Assembly (NCBI GenBank): GCA_965249745.1
Contig: OZ252252.1
Coordinates: forward strand, 992,001 to 1,056,000
Origin: JANYHH01 sp965249745
GTDB lineage: Bacteria > Deinococcota > Deinococci > Deinococcales > JAAFIG01
Length of the DNA stretch: 64,000 nt
Reading direction: 5' to 3'
Shown: positions 28,006-36,960 of the stretch, piece after piece
Layout of the letters: every line of letters begins with the position of its first letter
Numbering within the stretch: position 1 is the first letter of the stretch
Translations under genes and position numbers: made by a program
Notes under the pieces: model-generated
What the model saw: only the letters and a program-made list of their open reading frames with translations
The model's database searches: none
Told to the model about the DNA's origin: nothing

Positions 28006-28856
28006 CGGGTCAATCTACGATTCCCCGGACCGGTCTGTCTTGAACGTTCTTGCGTTGATCCTTTCAAATACGCACCCGGTGCAACACCGTACAGGCGCTT
28101 GAAGCAACGCGTCAAATGCGATTGATCGCTGAAGCCAGCCTCGAGTGCCGCCTGAGCAATCGGTTTCCCCTCGAGCAAGTGTCGCCGCGCGTCCCGCACC
28201 CGAAGTTGGGTTTGCAGGGCGTGTGGCGGCAAGCCGCACGTGCGCTTGAACGCTCGCGTCAGGTGAAAGCCGGATAGCCCGCTAAGCTGCGACAGTTCCT
28301 CCAACGAGGTGTTCTCTGCGAAATTTGCCTCGAGGTGATCGCGCACCATTCGCACGGCGCTTAGGTCGTTCAGGTTGTTGGTCATGGCAGGACGGTGTTC
28401 CGCGTGTTTTGAGATCAGAACTTGCAACGCGCCCAGCAGTACCGCATCCCGCTCGAGCTGACTTGAGGCATTTTCAAGAATGGCGTGCGCGTTCAACAAG
28501 CGCCGCGCCAGTTCCGGGTCGTTCACCACGGGTTCCGGGAAGAATGGCGTGCCGCGCAGACCCAGCTCGTTCGCCGCCCGCTCGAGCAAGCTGACCTCGG
28601 GGTAGAACATGCGGTACTCCCAGCCGCTCGGGGTGGCGGCGTGACCAGTGTGAACCTCGGCTGGGTTTACCAGCACGACTGCCCCGCGAACCGCGTCGTG
28701 ACTCGCGCCACGATACCGAAAGCGCTCCGTGCCGTCACGGATGACACCAATCGCGTACCCGTCGTGGGTGTGCGGTGCGAAGCTATGCGTGACGTATCTG
28801 GCGCACAGCAACTCGAGGTCACCGACGCGCCAGAATTTCGCCCGTTCAACTGGCAT
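28002..28856 (-). CDS. AraC-family regulator controlling azlCD
   Basis: A 284-residue regulator. An N-terminal cupin-like sensor domain (THSFAPHTHDGYAIGVIRDG) is followed by two C-terminal HTHs (SLEELSQLSGLSGFHLTRAF; QAALEAGFSDQSHLTRCFKR). ATG 28856 is preferred over a TTG at 28907 near the rtcB stop. The 4-base overlap with azlC makes it a local regulator of amino acid export. Confidence 0.9.
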   Translation of the reverse strand: MPVERAKFWRVGDLELLCARYVTHSFAPHTHDGYAIGVIRDGTERFRYRGASHDAVRGAVVLVNPAEVHTGHAATPSGWEYRMFYPEVSLLERAANELGLRGTPFFPEPVVNDPELARRLLNAHAILENASSQLERDAVLLGALQVLISKHAEHRPAMTNNLNDLSAVRMVRDHLEANFAENTSLEELSQLSGLSGFHLTRAFKRTCGLPPHALQTQLRVRDARRHLLEGKPIAQAALEAGFSDQSHLTRCFKRLYGVAPGAYLKGSTQERSRQTGPGNRRLTR

Positions 28857-28913
28857 GAGTGGAGTCTGTGCTAATTCGGGTGAGGCGATGGTTCTTTTGA
28901 AGACCAAATCCTT

Positions 28914-30596
28914 CTAATCTTCAGCCGTGCCGTCGTCCGCCATCTTGACGATGCGCGGGTCAAACCGAGCGATCACGTCCACCAGATCGGTCTGCGCCCC
29001 CATGACCGCGTTGATGTCCTTGTACGCGAACGGGTTCTCGTCAATGCCTGCGCTCAGCAGCGTCACCCCAGCCGCCTCGAGTTGCGGCTTGACCATCTTC
29101 CAGTTGAACCGGTCCTTGGCGGCCGTGCGGCTCATGGCGCGACCCGCCCCGTGCGAGGCGCTCTCCAACGAGGCCGGGTTGCCTTTGCCGCGCACCACGA
29201 AGCCGGGCGTGGCCATGCTGCCCGGAATCATGCCCAGCACGCCGCGCCCCGCCGGGGTCGCTCCCTTGCGGTGAACGTACAAGTCGCGCCCTACACCGTC
29301 CACCACGTGCGTCTCGAGCCAGGCGAAGTTGTGATGGTTCTCCACGCCCGCCAGCGCAGTCGCACCGATCGCTTTCATGACCCTCTTGTGGATCAGCGCG
29401 TGGTTGGCGGCCGCGTAATGCCCCATCAGGTTCATCGCCGCCCAGTACTCCTGCCCCTCCTGCGATCCCATCTCGAGCCAAGCGAGGTGCTTCAACTCCT
29501 TCGGGAGTTCCGGGTGGAGTTCCATCGCCAGATCGGAGTAGCGCTTGGCGACCGCCGCGCCTGACCCTCGGGAACCGCTGTGGGACAGCAGCGCCAGGTA
29601 CGTCCCAGGCTCCAAACCCAGCTCAGGGTGGTTTAGCGTGACCGTGCCGAACTCCACGAAATGATTGCCGCTCCCGGACGTGCCGAGCTGCTGACGCGCC
29701 TTCTGCGCCACGTCACGGGTGACTCGAGTGACGTTCCAATCCATGTCCATAACTTCGTGTTGAAGTGGGCGCTCCCAGTTTCCACCCATCCCGAAGCGGG
29801 TTTCCTGTTGCAGCGCGTTCTTCAAATCCTCGAAGCGGCGCTTGAAGGCCGTCTCCACCGGGATATCCAGGATGGACAATTTCATACGACAGGCAATATC
29901 AACCCCGACAGCGTATGGGATGACCGCGTTCTCCACGGCCAGCACGCCACCAATCGGCAAACCGTACCCCTGGTGCGCGTCCGGCATCAGCGCACCGACC
30001 ACCGCGACTGGCAGTTCCACGGCGTGCTTCATCTGCTGCAACGCGCCCGCCTCGAGACCCTCGCCCCAGACCTGGTACGGCGCTGGAACGGCGCGGCGCG
30101 TCACGGGCTTGGGCCGCGCCAGTTCCACCGCAAGCGGCGCGAAGTGACCCTGGTACGCGTCCGGGCGTGCCAGCAACTCGCGCAGCTCAAACTCCACGGC
30201 GCTCGGTTCAAAACGGCTCGGGTGGGTGCGAAGCAATTCCAGCGTTTGCCCGATGAGCTTCCCCTGCGGAATGCCGATGTTCAACAACTCTTTGGCGTTC
30301 ATGGTTTCAATTCCTGTACTGGCGGTTTCCCCGCCCTGAGCGTCTGGATCACCGGAGTTCCCGATGCGATCCAGTTTCGTGCGTCGGTCCCATTGGATAC
30401 CGTCAGCGTTTCGCAAGTACTGTACGCGATGCCAGGGTACCTCGGAGTTCTCCAAGTAGGACAGCAGCGGCATCTCGCGCAGACCGTCGAAGCGCGTGTC
30501 GAACCCAACAATGAAATCGGTGATCTCGAGACGGGCGTCCCAACGAATCTGGTTAGCAATATCTTGGCTGGATTTGAGGGCGGGTTTGCGTTTCAT
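28914..30596 (-). CDS. rtcB: RtcB RNA ligase fused to an N-terminal MJ1316/DUF504 domain
   Basis: A 560-residue protein of two parts. Residues about 8-90 match the MJ1316 (DUF504) RNA-end recognition domain: IANQIRWDARLEITDFIVGF, FDGLREMPL, PWHRVQYLRN and WDRRTKLDRIG. From about residue 100 follows RtcB, which joins 2',3'-cyclic-phosphate or 3'-phosphate RNA ends to 5'-OH using GTP and Mn2+. Its motifs are PDAHQGYGLPIGG, VGVDIACRM, GSGNHFVEF, LSHSGSRGSG, NHHNFAW (guanylylated His region) and SHGAGRAMSR. VGVDIACRM and SRGSG differ from the usual YDIGCGM and SRGLG. ATG 30596 has GAGGA upstream; GTG 30614 is an alternative. Confidence 0.9.
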   Translation of the reverse strand: MKRKPALKSSQDIANQIRWDARLEITDFIVGFDTRFDGLREMPLLSYLENSEVPWHRVQYLRNADGIQWDRRTKLDRIGNSGDPDAQGGETASTGIETMNAKELLNIGIPQGKLIGQTLELLRTHPSRFEPSAVEFELRELLARPDAYQGHFAPLAVELARPKPVTRRAVPAPYQVWGEGLEAGALQQMKHAVELPVAVVGALMPDAHQGYGLPIGGVLAVENAVIPYAVGVDIACRMKLSILDIPVETAFKRRFEDLKNALQQETRFGMGGNWERPLQHEVMDMDWNVTRVTRDVAQKARQQLGTSGSGNHFVEFGTVTLNHPELGLEPGTYLALLSHSGSRGSGAAVAKRYSDLAMELHPELPKELKHLAWLEMGSQEGQEYWAAMNLMGHYAAANHALIHKRVMKAIGATALAGVENHHNFAWLETHVVDGVGRDLYVHRKGATPAGRGVLGMIPGSMATPGFVVRGKGNPASLESASHGAGRAMSRTAAKDRFNWKMVKPQLEAAGVTLLSAGIDENPFAYKDINAVMGAQTDLVDVIARFDPRIVKMADDGTAED

Positions 30597-31081
30597 ACGA
30601 TCCTCGAGGTTCACCTGAGGATCGCTCAGGTTAGGTTGAAATGGGTCGTGAGGCTTGCAACGTGCCGACAGTTCTGGATGTTCCAGAACTTAGCTGTCTT
30701 GGGCGCTGAGCGTTCACAGGCTCGAGTGTACCGACAGAAGGGTGGTAGAGCGCGATGGTATTGGCTTAACCCCGCGTGCGTCAAATGGCAGAGGCTTTTA
30801 GATTTTCGGGATGGATTGGGTTCGTGTGACAGACGGGCGCACCAACAGCTAGAGTCTCATACTGGACGTTTGTGACGCTCGCTCAGTTGGGACGATCAGC
30901 TCAACGGAAGCACTCGAGGTTCTGAAGAGTTGGCTCGAGCGGCAGATGCGAACCGTTCAGTCCTGACGTGACGCCTTCCTAAGGATGCACGGACGTGCGC
31001 CCAGAGGCTAGCCCGCCCCAAATCACGACCCCACGAAATCTCTCGAGCCGAACGTTAAACAGTTCCCTTTGAACCCCGCCC
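30597..31081. other. Divergent spacer upstream of rtcB
   Basis: About 485 bases without a gene. It holds the palindrome at 30670-30690 (listed separately) and a short inverted repeat CCTGA-TCAGG near 30612-30628. No complete promoter was recognised for rtcB. Confidence 0.4.
30670..30690. promoter_or_regulatory. Perfect palindrome upstream of rtcB
   Basis: AGTTCTGGA, TGT, TCCAGAACT: a 9-base perfect inverted repeat about 75 bases before the rtcB start. It could be an operator or an mRNA hairpin. Its 17-base core TTCTG(7)CAGAA has the same layout as the Deinococcus radiation-response motif TTATG(7)CATAA, but two positions of each half-site differ. Confidence 0.5.
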
Positions 31082-31112
31082 TTGACTTGGAGTCAACTCT
31101 AGGTTTTAGGGT
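31082..31112 (+). promoter_or_regulatory. MerR-type promoter with 19-bp spacer
   Basis: TTGACT (31082-31087), 19 bases, TAGGGT (31107-31112). The spacer carries an imperfect palindrome ACTTGGAGT-CA-ACTCTAGGT, as expected for a MerR operator that is untwisted on activation. Confidence 0.75.
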
Positions 31113-31118
31113 ATGGCC

Positions 31119-31502
31119 GTGCCGACCTACTCGATCCGCCAAGTCAGCCTGGAAACCGGGTTGAGCGCCGACACGCTGCGCTACTACGAACGAATCGGGT
31201 TGCTGCGCCCCGAGCGGCACGCCTCGAGCCGACAGCGGATCTATAACGAGGACGACCTGAAAGGAATCGGGTTCCTGCTGCGTTTGCGCTCTACCGGAAT
31301 GCCACTCGAGGGGATTCGCGAGTACATTCGGTTGTACCGGCTGGGAGACAGCACTTTCCTCGAGCGCGGGGCGTTGCTGGCGGCGCACGAGGCGGCGGTA
31401 CGGACACGAATCGCTGACTGGCAGGTGGCCCTGGAAGCCATCCGGGAAAAACGACGGTTTTACGATCAGAAGAGGGAAAAGATGAACCAGGAGAAACCAT
31501 GA
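31119..31502 (+). CDS. MerR-family regulator
   Basis: A 127-residue regulator: YSIRQVSLETGLSADTLRYYERIGLLRP is the winged-helix DNA-binding part, followed by the long dimerisation helix. GTG 31119 is chosen because it lies 6 bases after the -10 box, giving MPTYSIRQV; ATG 31113 is two codons earlier. There is no cysteine cluster for metals, so an organic or oxidative inducer is likely. It overlaps the SDR gene by 4 bases and shares its promoter. Confidence 0.9.
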   Translation: MPTYSIRQVSLETGLSADTLRYYERIGLLRPERHASSRQRIYNEDDLKGIGFLLRLRSTGMPLEGIREYIRLYRLGDSTFLERGALLAAHEAAVRTRIADWQVALEAIREKRRFYDQKREKMNQEKP

Positions 31503-32326
31503 AAATAGCGTTGATTACGGGCAGTTCCACCGGCATCGGGGCGGCGAGCGCGTTGTCACTGGCTCGAGCGGGTTTTCGGGTCACGGCGACGATGCGCGAT
31601 CCAGGGAAGGGGGCAGCCCTCGCGGAGACCGCGAGCGCCGAGGGTTTGCAACTCGAGGTGCTAGCGTTGGATGTGACGGATGATCGGGCGGTCCAAACGG
31701 TTGTGGCGGGATTGCTGGAGCGTTTCGGCGCGGTTGACGTGTTGGTGAACAACGCTGGCGCGGGCTACCTGGGAACCACCGAGCAAACGCCGCTAGCGGA
31801 TCTGCAACGCGTCTTCGATGCCAATTTCTTCGGCGTCTGGCGCGTCACCCAAGCCGTGCTGCCCGCCATGCGTCAGGCGGGCAGCGGGCGAATCATCAGC
31901 GTCTCGAGCATCGGCGGACTGGTCGCGCAGCCGTTTAACGACGCCTACTGCGCCTCGAAGTTCGCGCTCGAGGGGATGATGGAAAGCCTCGCGCCGGTCG
32001 TGGCGAAGTTCGGTATCCGTCTCTCAGTGATTGAACCCGGTCCGGTCCACACGGCTTTTCTGGAGAACGTCAGCGGCATGAACCGCCCCGAGGACGCGTA
32101 CACCGGGATGCTTGGAGCGTACCTGGCCGCCACGAACGCTGGGTACGCCAGAGCCGGGCAGAGCGCCGAGGAGGTGGCGGCTGTCATCTTGGAGGCGGCC
32201 ACATCGGACGCGCCGCACCTGCGGTATCAAACCTCCGAGTTGATGCGGTCTCGAGTCGCGCAGAAGTTCGTGGACCCGAGCGGCGACGGCCTGGTCGCGG
32301 CGATGCGGGCGGTGCTGGACGGCTGA
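31499..32326 (+). CDS. SDR-family NAD(P)-dependent oxidoreductase
   Basis: A 275-residue classical short-chain dehydrogenase: ITGSSTGIGAA, NNAGAGYLG, ISVSSIGG with the catalytic Ser, YCASKFALEG (Tyr, Lys), and IEPGPVHTAF. It is coupled to the MerR gene by ATGA overlap, so it is probably induced by that regulator. Substrate unknown. Confidence 0.93.
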   Translation: MKIALITGSSTGIGAASALSLARAGFRVTATMRDPGKGAALAETASAEGLQLEVLALDVTDDRAVQTVVAGLLERFGAVDVLVNNAGAGYLGTTEQTPLADLQRVFDANFFGVWRVTQAVLPAMRQAGSGRIISVSSIGGLVAQPFNDAYCASKFALEGMMESLAPVVAKFGIRLSVIEPGPVHTAFLENVSGMNRPEDAYTGMLGAYLAATNAGYARAGQSAEEVAAVILEAATSDAPHLRYQTSELMRSRVAQKFVDPSGDGLVAAMRAVLDG

Positions 32327-32354
32327 GGAAGTCGAAACCCCTGAACTCGAGGGG

Positions 32355-32400
32355 AGGGTATTACAACTTGACATGGGTAATTACAATATGGGTTCGTTTA
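32355..32400 (+). promoter_or_regulatory. Paired TTACAA direct repeats with TTGACA
   Basis: ATTACAA occurs twice 20 bases apart (32360-32366 and 32380-32386), framing TTGACATGGGTAA. This could be a binding site pair or a promoter, but it is followed at once by a terminator, so its purpose is unclear. Confidence 0.35.
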
Positions 32401-32436
32401 CACCGGGGCCTCGCCTTAGCGAGGCCCCGGTGCTTT
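32401..32436 (+). terminator. Strong terminator after the MerR-SDR operon
   Basis: A perfect 14-base-pair stem CACCGGGGCCTCGC with GCGAGGCCCCGGTG, loop CTTA (32415-32418), followed by CTTT. Confidence 0.85.
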
Positions 32437-32733
32437 CATTCTTGTCGCTGGTCCTCACATCGCAGCTTTGAGCTTGCCCTGAACAACCGGTTCTCGCACT
32501 CATCTCGGACGCCCTTACTTCCGTTGAGCTTTGCCGCCGCTACCCACACAGAAATCCAGACCTAAATAGCGGTGTCATCCGAATCACCTTTCAGTCGCGT
32601 ACACCCTCATGAAAGCCGTTCCATCAGCGTCAGGAGGTGAGCAACTCGAGTTGTGGCGATGTCGTGCCACAGCCCGCTGGACGTATGTTGTCCGATTCGA
32701 CAAGCCGTCTCTCAGAAACCCCTGGAGGTTCAC
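32437..32733 (+). other. Leader/spacer before the DUF4331 gene
   Basis: About 300 bases with no gene or clear promoter. Close to the start codon is GGAGG at a good distance for the ATG at 32734. Confidence 0.4.
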
Positions 32734-33954
32734 ATGAAAGCACCGTTCAAAATCGCACTGGCCGCGCTGACTCTGGCACTCGGCACGTTCGCCCTGACTC
32801 GAGCCAGCGATCACGACGATGGCGAGAACGACATGAAGCCGCGCAGCTTGAATCTGACAGATCTGTTTGTCTTCCGCGAAGCCGATCAAAACAAGAGCCT
32901 CGCCGGGGATGACCTGGTCTTCATCATGAACACCAACCCGCGCAGCTTGGCGCGGCAGCAGTACAGCTTCTCTACCAATGCGCGTTACGAGTTCAAGATC
33001 TCTCGAGTTCGCAACAAGGACGAGATGGCGACCGGCAAGGTGGACGCGCTCTTGCGTTTTGAGTTCGGCAAACCGGACGCCAAGGGGCAGCAGGCGATCA
33101 CCGTGACCGGGATGCGCGATGGTGCGACTCGCACCGTGAAAACCGCCACCAACGGGCAGCCGATCACGACCACGCCGCTCGGCGTGAAACCGGCCGTGCA
33201 GCAGGTCGCAGTGGACACGGCGGGCGGCGGCATCAGTCTGTTCGCGGGCTTGCGCGAAGACCCGTTTTTCTTTGACGTGGAGCAGTTCTTCCGCGTCCGG
33301 GCCGGACTGGCCGGGCTGGGAGACAAGGTCGGGTTTCGTTCGCCGGGCGTGGATTTCACCGCCGGGTACAACGTCAACGCGATCGCGGTGCGGGTCCCAA
33401 TGGGTTGGTTGATGGCGCAGAGTGGCGCGAAGACCTTCGATGTCTGGGAGACGATTTCCATTCCAAACACAGAGAAGCCCGGCGAGTGGACGCAGATTGA
33501 ACGTCTGGCCCGTCCGGCCGTCAACGAGGGTCTGGTTCTGACCAACGATTACCTGAACACCCTGAATGCGGTTGATCCCGCCTTCGAAGCGGCCGTGCTG
33601 AACGGTGACAAGGCCGCGGGCGAGGCGGCCGCGCCGATCATCAAAGAGGTCAGCACCGTGCTGAGCTTGTTGGGCAACGATCAGCAGCGGGTCGGCGCAC
33701 TGCTGGGTGCGTTCCTGCCGGACGTGATGCGAATTGACACGACCGGTCCGAGCGGCTACGCCAACGCGCTGAACGCCAAGGGCAGCCCAATTCGCGGGCG
33801 TCTCATCAAGGACGACGTGATTGACATCACCCTGAGCGTCCTCTCCAACGGGGCAGTCACGACCGACAACGTGTCCTACGACGGTCCGAACGCCAATGGC
33901 ACGAAGCACAAGCCATTGCTGACGGAGTTCCCGTACCTGGCAGACGCGAACTAA
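32734..33954 (+). CDS. Secreted DUF4331-family protein
   Basis: A 406-residue exported protein. The signal peptide (MKAPFKIALAALTLALGTFA) is preceded by CTGGAGG. The mature start SDHDDGENDMKPRSLNLTDLFVF and LVFIMNTNPRS are typical of DUF4331, whose function is unknown. It heads a cluster with a membrane-anchored TPR protein and a HupE/UreJ protein. It contains only one internal CTCGAG in 1.2 kb, suggesting strong codon selection. Confidence 0.87.
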   Translation: MKAPFKIALAALTLALGTFALTRASDHDDGENDMKPRSLNLTDLFVFREADQNKSLAGDDLVFIMNTNPRSLARQQYSFSTNARYEFKISRVRNKDEMATGKVDALLRFEFGKPDAKGQQAITVTGMRDGATRTVKTATNGQPITTTPLGVKPAVQQVAVDTAGGGISLFAGLREDPFFFDVEQFFRVRAGLAGLGDKVGFRSPGVDFTAGYNVNAIAVRVPMGWLMAQSGAKTFDVWETISIPNTEKPGEWTQIERLARPAVNEGLVLTNDYLNTLNAVDPAFEAAVLNGDKAAGEAAAPIIKEVSTVLSLLGNDQQRVGALLGAFLPDVMRIDTTGPSGYANALNAKGSPIRGRLIKDDVIDITLSVLSNGAVTTDNVSYDGPNANGTKHKPLLTEFPYLADAN

Positions 33955-34003
33955 AAGCCGACGCTCAAAGCTGCCCCGTTAACGCGGGGCGGTCATCTCC
34001 AGA

Positions 34004-34112
34004 TACTGATAACGGCACGAGTCGGCTACCAGACGTGTGCCTCACAGACACACTGTATTACCTGAAAACGGTATTGCCTTCAAACGTGAACCTGACGGTA
34101 CCGAACTCAGTA
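34004..34112 (-). repeat. MITE-like dispersed repeat, copy D
   Basis: A 109-base copy, minus orientation, flanked by TA at both ends (34004-34005, 34111-34112). Terminal sequences on the minus strand are CTGAGTTCGGTACCG and CTCGTGCCGTTATCAG. Relative to copies A and C it has a 16-base insertion after GGCAATA. It ends 17 bases before the TPR gene start. Confidence 0.85.
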
Positions 34113-34129
34113 GAAAGGCAACCACGACC

Positions 34130-35323
34130 ATGCTCGAGACGAATCGGCTTCGACCCGTGCGGCAATTTTCAACCTGGCAACTGGTGGTCGGGGGCGCGAT
34201 CCTCGTTCTGAGTATCGGCGCAGCGGTCTTGGTATCGCACCGCTCGAGCCTGCCCGCCGCGTACCGGTACCCGTTTTCAGAAAGCCTGACGGCGCGGGAA
34301 CGCAGCCGCACCGGGGCGTTCTCTAGGGAGATCGCGTTTTACCAGGCGCGGGTGGAGCAGAACCCGGCGGACGGGTTGGACCTCGTGGCGCTCGCCGGGG
34401 CGTATCTTTCCAAAGCGAGAGTCACGGGCGAGAACGCTTGGTACACGCTTGCCGAGAGCGCGGCAACGCGTAGCCTGGCGCGGCTGCCGGTCTACAACGC
34501 CGGGGCGCGGCTGGTGCTGGCAGAGGTGGCGAGCGCCCATCACGACTTTCCGAAATCGCTCGAGGTGATTGAGAGCCTGTTGAAATCCGAACCGAGGAAC
34601 GCCAGTGCGATTTCTCTGCGCACCAGCGTGGAACTGGCTCGAGGGGATTTGGGCCTGGCGCGACGCGACGCGGACAGGCTGGTCCTTGCCATGCCGAACC
34701 CGGCGAACCTGACCTTGCGCGCCACAACGCTCGAGGGATTGGGAGATGCGGCGGCTGCTCGGCGCGATTTCGAGCGGGCGCTCCGCTTGGAGGACGCCGA
34801 CGACGTGTTCACCTCGGCTCGAGTCCGGGCGCTGTTCGGGCGGTACTGGGTGCGGCTGGGAAAGACTGATCTGGCGCGGGGACTGCTGCTGGAGTCCCTC
34901 CGCATCGCGCCGAACTACCCATTGGCGGCGTTGTACCTGGCGAACCTGGAGCTGGACGCGGGCCATCTGGGGCGGGCTGAAGAGTTGTTTACCTCTCTGC
35001 GCGGCGTGCAGGGTTCACCCAGCACCTACGATCACGCGGCGCTGCTGGGACTGGCCCGGATCCGCACCCGCCAGGGTTCGCCGGAAGCGGTTGCGCTCTG
35101 GACACAAGCCATCACGACCCTGCGGCTCGAGGTGGCGCACGGCGCGTTCGGGCATCGCCGCGAACTGGCGCGAGCGCTCCTGGAGCGTGGACAGGTGGCT
35201 GACGTGGAGGAGGCGTACACGAACGCAAAACTCGAGGCAGAGCTGCGGCACGACGCGGAGACGCTCGAGGTGCTGAGATTGGCGCGGCAGCGCTGCGGGG
35301 ATGTGGCATCGTGCCGTCTCTGA
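34130..35323 (+). CDS. Membrane-anchored TPR protein
   Basis: A 397-residue protein with one N-terminal membrane helix (LVVGGAILVLSIGAAVLV, about residues 17-35), then tetratricopeptide repeats outside the membrane, for protein-protein contacts. ATG 34130 with GAAAGG upstream is preferred over a frame that begins inside the dispersed repeat. It overlaps the HupE gene by 13 bases, so both are translated together. Its place between DUF4331 and HupE suggests a shared envelope process. Confidence 0.82.
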   Translation: MLETNRLRPVRQFSTWQLVVGGAILVLSIGAAVLVSHRSSLPAAYRYPFSESLTARERSRTGAFSREIAFYQARVEQNPADGLDLVALAGAYLSKARVTGENAWYTLAESAATRSLARLPVYNAGARLVLAEVASAHHDFPKSLEVIESLLKSEPRNASAISLRTSVELARGDLGLARRDADRLVLAMPNPANLTLRATTLEGLGDAAAARRDFERALRLEDADDVFTSARVRALFGRYWVRLGKTDLARGLLLESLRIAPNYPLAALYLANLELDAGHLGRAEELFTSLRGVQGSPSTYDHAALLGLARIRTRQGSPEAVALWTQAITTLRLEVAHGAFGHRRELARALLERGQVADVEEAYTNAKLEAELRHDAETLEVLRLARQRCGDVASCRL

Positions 35324-36429
35324 GACTGAACGCGACCCGCTGGCTGATCGTGTTGGCAGGGCTGCTCGCCTCAAATGCCGGGGCGCACTGGGCTGATTTG
35401 GCGGTCGCGGAAATCTCCAGCCTCAAGGATACCGTCCGAGTCACGCTGACCTACCCGACCGGACTGACCGCCTTCGCGGATACCGACGGCAACGGGTCGC
35501 TGTCGGCCCAGGAGATCGCGGGGCACGAAACGCAACTCGAGGCCGCGTTGGGCGCGAAGATCACCGTTTCTAGCAATACCGGCTCGAGTGGGGCGGAACA
35601 GGGGAGAGTAGCGGTGCGCCCCGCATTGACGGACATTCCACTGCCCGAGGGCGTCTCGAGTCAGACGCACACGACGCTCACGCTGGTTTACCGCTTTTCA
35701 ATTCCGCCCGCGTCCTACCGGGTGCATTACGGGCTGTTCGTACCGGGCGTCTCGACCGCCTCGTGCGTGGCCACGGTGCGGCACGGCTTTGAGATTCAGA
35801 GCGCCGTCTTCACCCCAGAGAATCGGGACTTCAGCTCGAGTTCCAGTGCTGCGCCTCAGGCTCCGGTGGATTTCAAGGGCTTCGTACTGCTCGGGATTGG
35901 CCATATTCTCAGCGGTTACGATCACCTGCTGTTTCTGCTGGCGCTGCTGGCGTTGGGCGGTGGCTTGAAGTACGTCTTGAAGGTCGTGACCGCCTTCACC
36001 CTGGCGCACTCGGTCACGCTAGCGCTGACAACGCTGAACTTGATTCACCTACCCGCGCGGTTCGTGGAGAGTGGCATCGCGCTGTCCATCGCTTTCGTGG
36101 CGCTGGAAAACCTGTTGCGCCGCCGTGAAGCCGCGAAACTCGAGCGGGGGCGCTGGGTCGTGACGTTCTTGTTTGGGTTGTTGCACGGCATGGGCTTCGC
36201 CAGCATCCTGAGAGAGTTGAACCTGCCCGCCGCGAATCTGCCGGTGGCGCTCGTCGGGTTCAACCTGGGCGTGGAACTCGGGCAACTATCGGCCGTACTG
36301 CCCGCCTTCGCCCTGCTGAAACTGCTGGAACGAGTCAAGTTCAGTCTCCCCATTCAGCTCGCGGCCTCCGGTGTGGCAGCGGTGGCGGGCGTGTATTGGT
36401 TCGTCGAACGCGCCTTCCTCGGAGCCTGA
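35311..36429 (+). CDS. HupE/UreJ-family membrane protein with an N-terminal EF-hand loop
   Basis: A 372-residue protein. Signal peptide (residues 1-25), then an outside domain, then about seven helices of the HupE/UreJ family (GFVLLGIGHILSGYDHLLFL, FTLAHSVTLAL, GLLHGMGFASIL). Conserved histidines in the helices suggest metal, perhaps nickel or cobalt. Residues 57-68, DTDGNGSLSAQE, form a complete EF-hand calcium loop. GTG 35311 overlaps the TPR gene. The metal and direction of transport are not known. Confidence 0.85.
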   Translation: MPSLRLNATRWLIVLAGLLASNAGAHWADLAVAEISSLKDTVRVTLTYPTGLTAFADTDGNGSLSAQEIAGHETQLEAALGAKITVSSNTGSSGAEQGRVAVRPALTDIPLPEGVSSQTHTTLTLVYRFSIPPASYRVHYGLFVPGVSTASCVATVRHGFEIQSAVFTPENRDFSSSSSAAPQAPVDFKGFVLLGIGHILSGYDHLLFLLALLALGGGLKYVLKVVTAFTLAHSVTLALTTLNLIHLPARFVESGIALSIAFVALENLLRRREAAKLERGRWVVTFLFGLLHGMGFASILRELNLPAANLPVALVGFNLGVELGQLSAVLPAFALLKLLERVKFSLPIQLAASGVAAVAGVYWFVERAFLGA

Positions 36430-36960
36430 CAAATCTATTGAACCCCCTGCGAAAATAAGAGATTCAGCTCGAGCCTGCCCGGTACCGCGCGATGGGTCTT
36501 TAAGCTTAGATTGTTCTCGCGTAGGTCGGTGCTGGTCTTTCGTGATTATCTGCGTGCAACGAAGTGCAGTTGAATCTGCCCTCGAGATTCAGGGTCGAGG
36601 GAGACTCGTTGGAAACAGCCTCCTCACCCGTCGTGTGGACCTATGTTGACACACGTATGGGTTGACGCACGCCTAGGCGTGACGGCGGTATCGAACGCAG
36701 CGCCCCAAGCCCGTAAGGTGGTGTCGCCAGGGGCAAGAAGCGAGCGGCGAAAAACGAGTTGGGGATCAACCTTCAACCCTGACTCTCTTGCGGGTAGATT
36801 CCCTGAAGCTTGCTTCGCTCCTTGACGCTCGAGTCGAGAAAAACGTTTCAGTACGAGCGCAGTCTTAAACACAGCCTCGAACCCACAGGCTCAAACGCCC
36901 AGCTTTGAGCTTTCTACCTTCCGAGGCAAGCCTGAGGCAGTTCATTTCTTGACCGCTCCA
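36430..36960. other. Long spacer with unexplained structure
   Basis: About 530 bases without a convincing gene on either strand; small frames have no ribosome-binding site. It contains the 12-base palindrome ACGCCTAGGCGT (about 36668-36679) and several self-complementary G/C-rich blocks between 36640 and 36850. No tmRNA, RNase P, SRP or known riboswitch signature was recognised. A structured RNA is possible but unsupported. Confidence 0.35.

Noticed and set aside
29661..30875. 404-codon plus-strand frame opposite rtcB
   Set aside because: Shadow frame; rtcB motifs on the other strand are unambiguous.
32584..33909. 441-codon minus-strand frame opposite the DUF4331 gene
   Set aside because: Shadow frame; the sense frame has a signal peptide and ribosome-binding site.
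36646..36674. TTGACA as promoter of a small RNA in the spacer
   Set aside because: No acceptable -10 hexamer 16-19 bases downstream.
36643..36825. 60-codon frame in the long spacer
   Set aside because: No ribosome-binding site, no motif and overlapping frames on the opposite strand; treated as non-coding.
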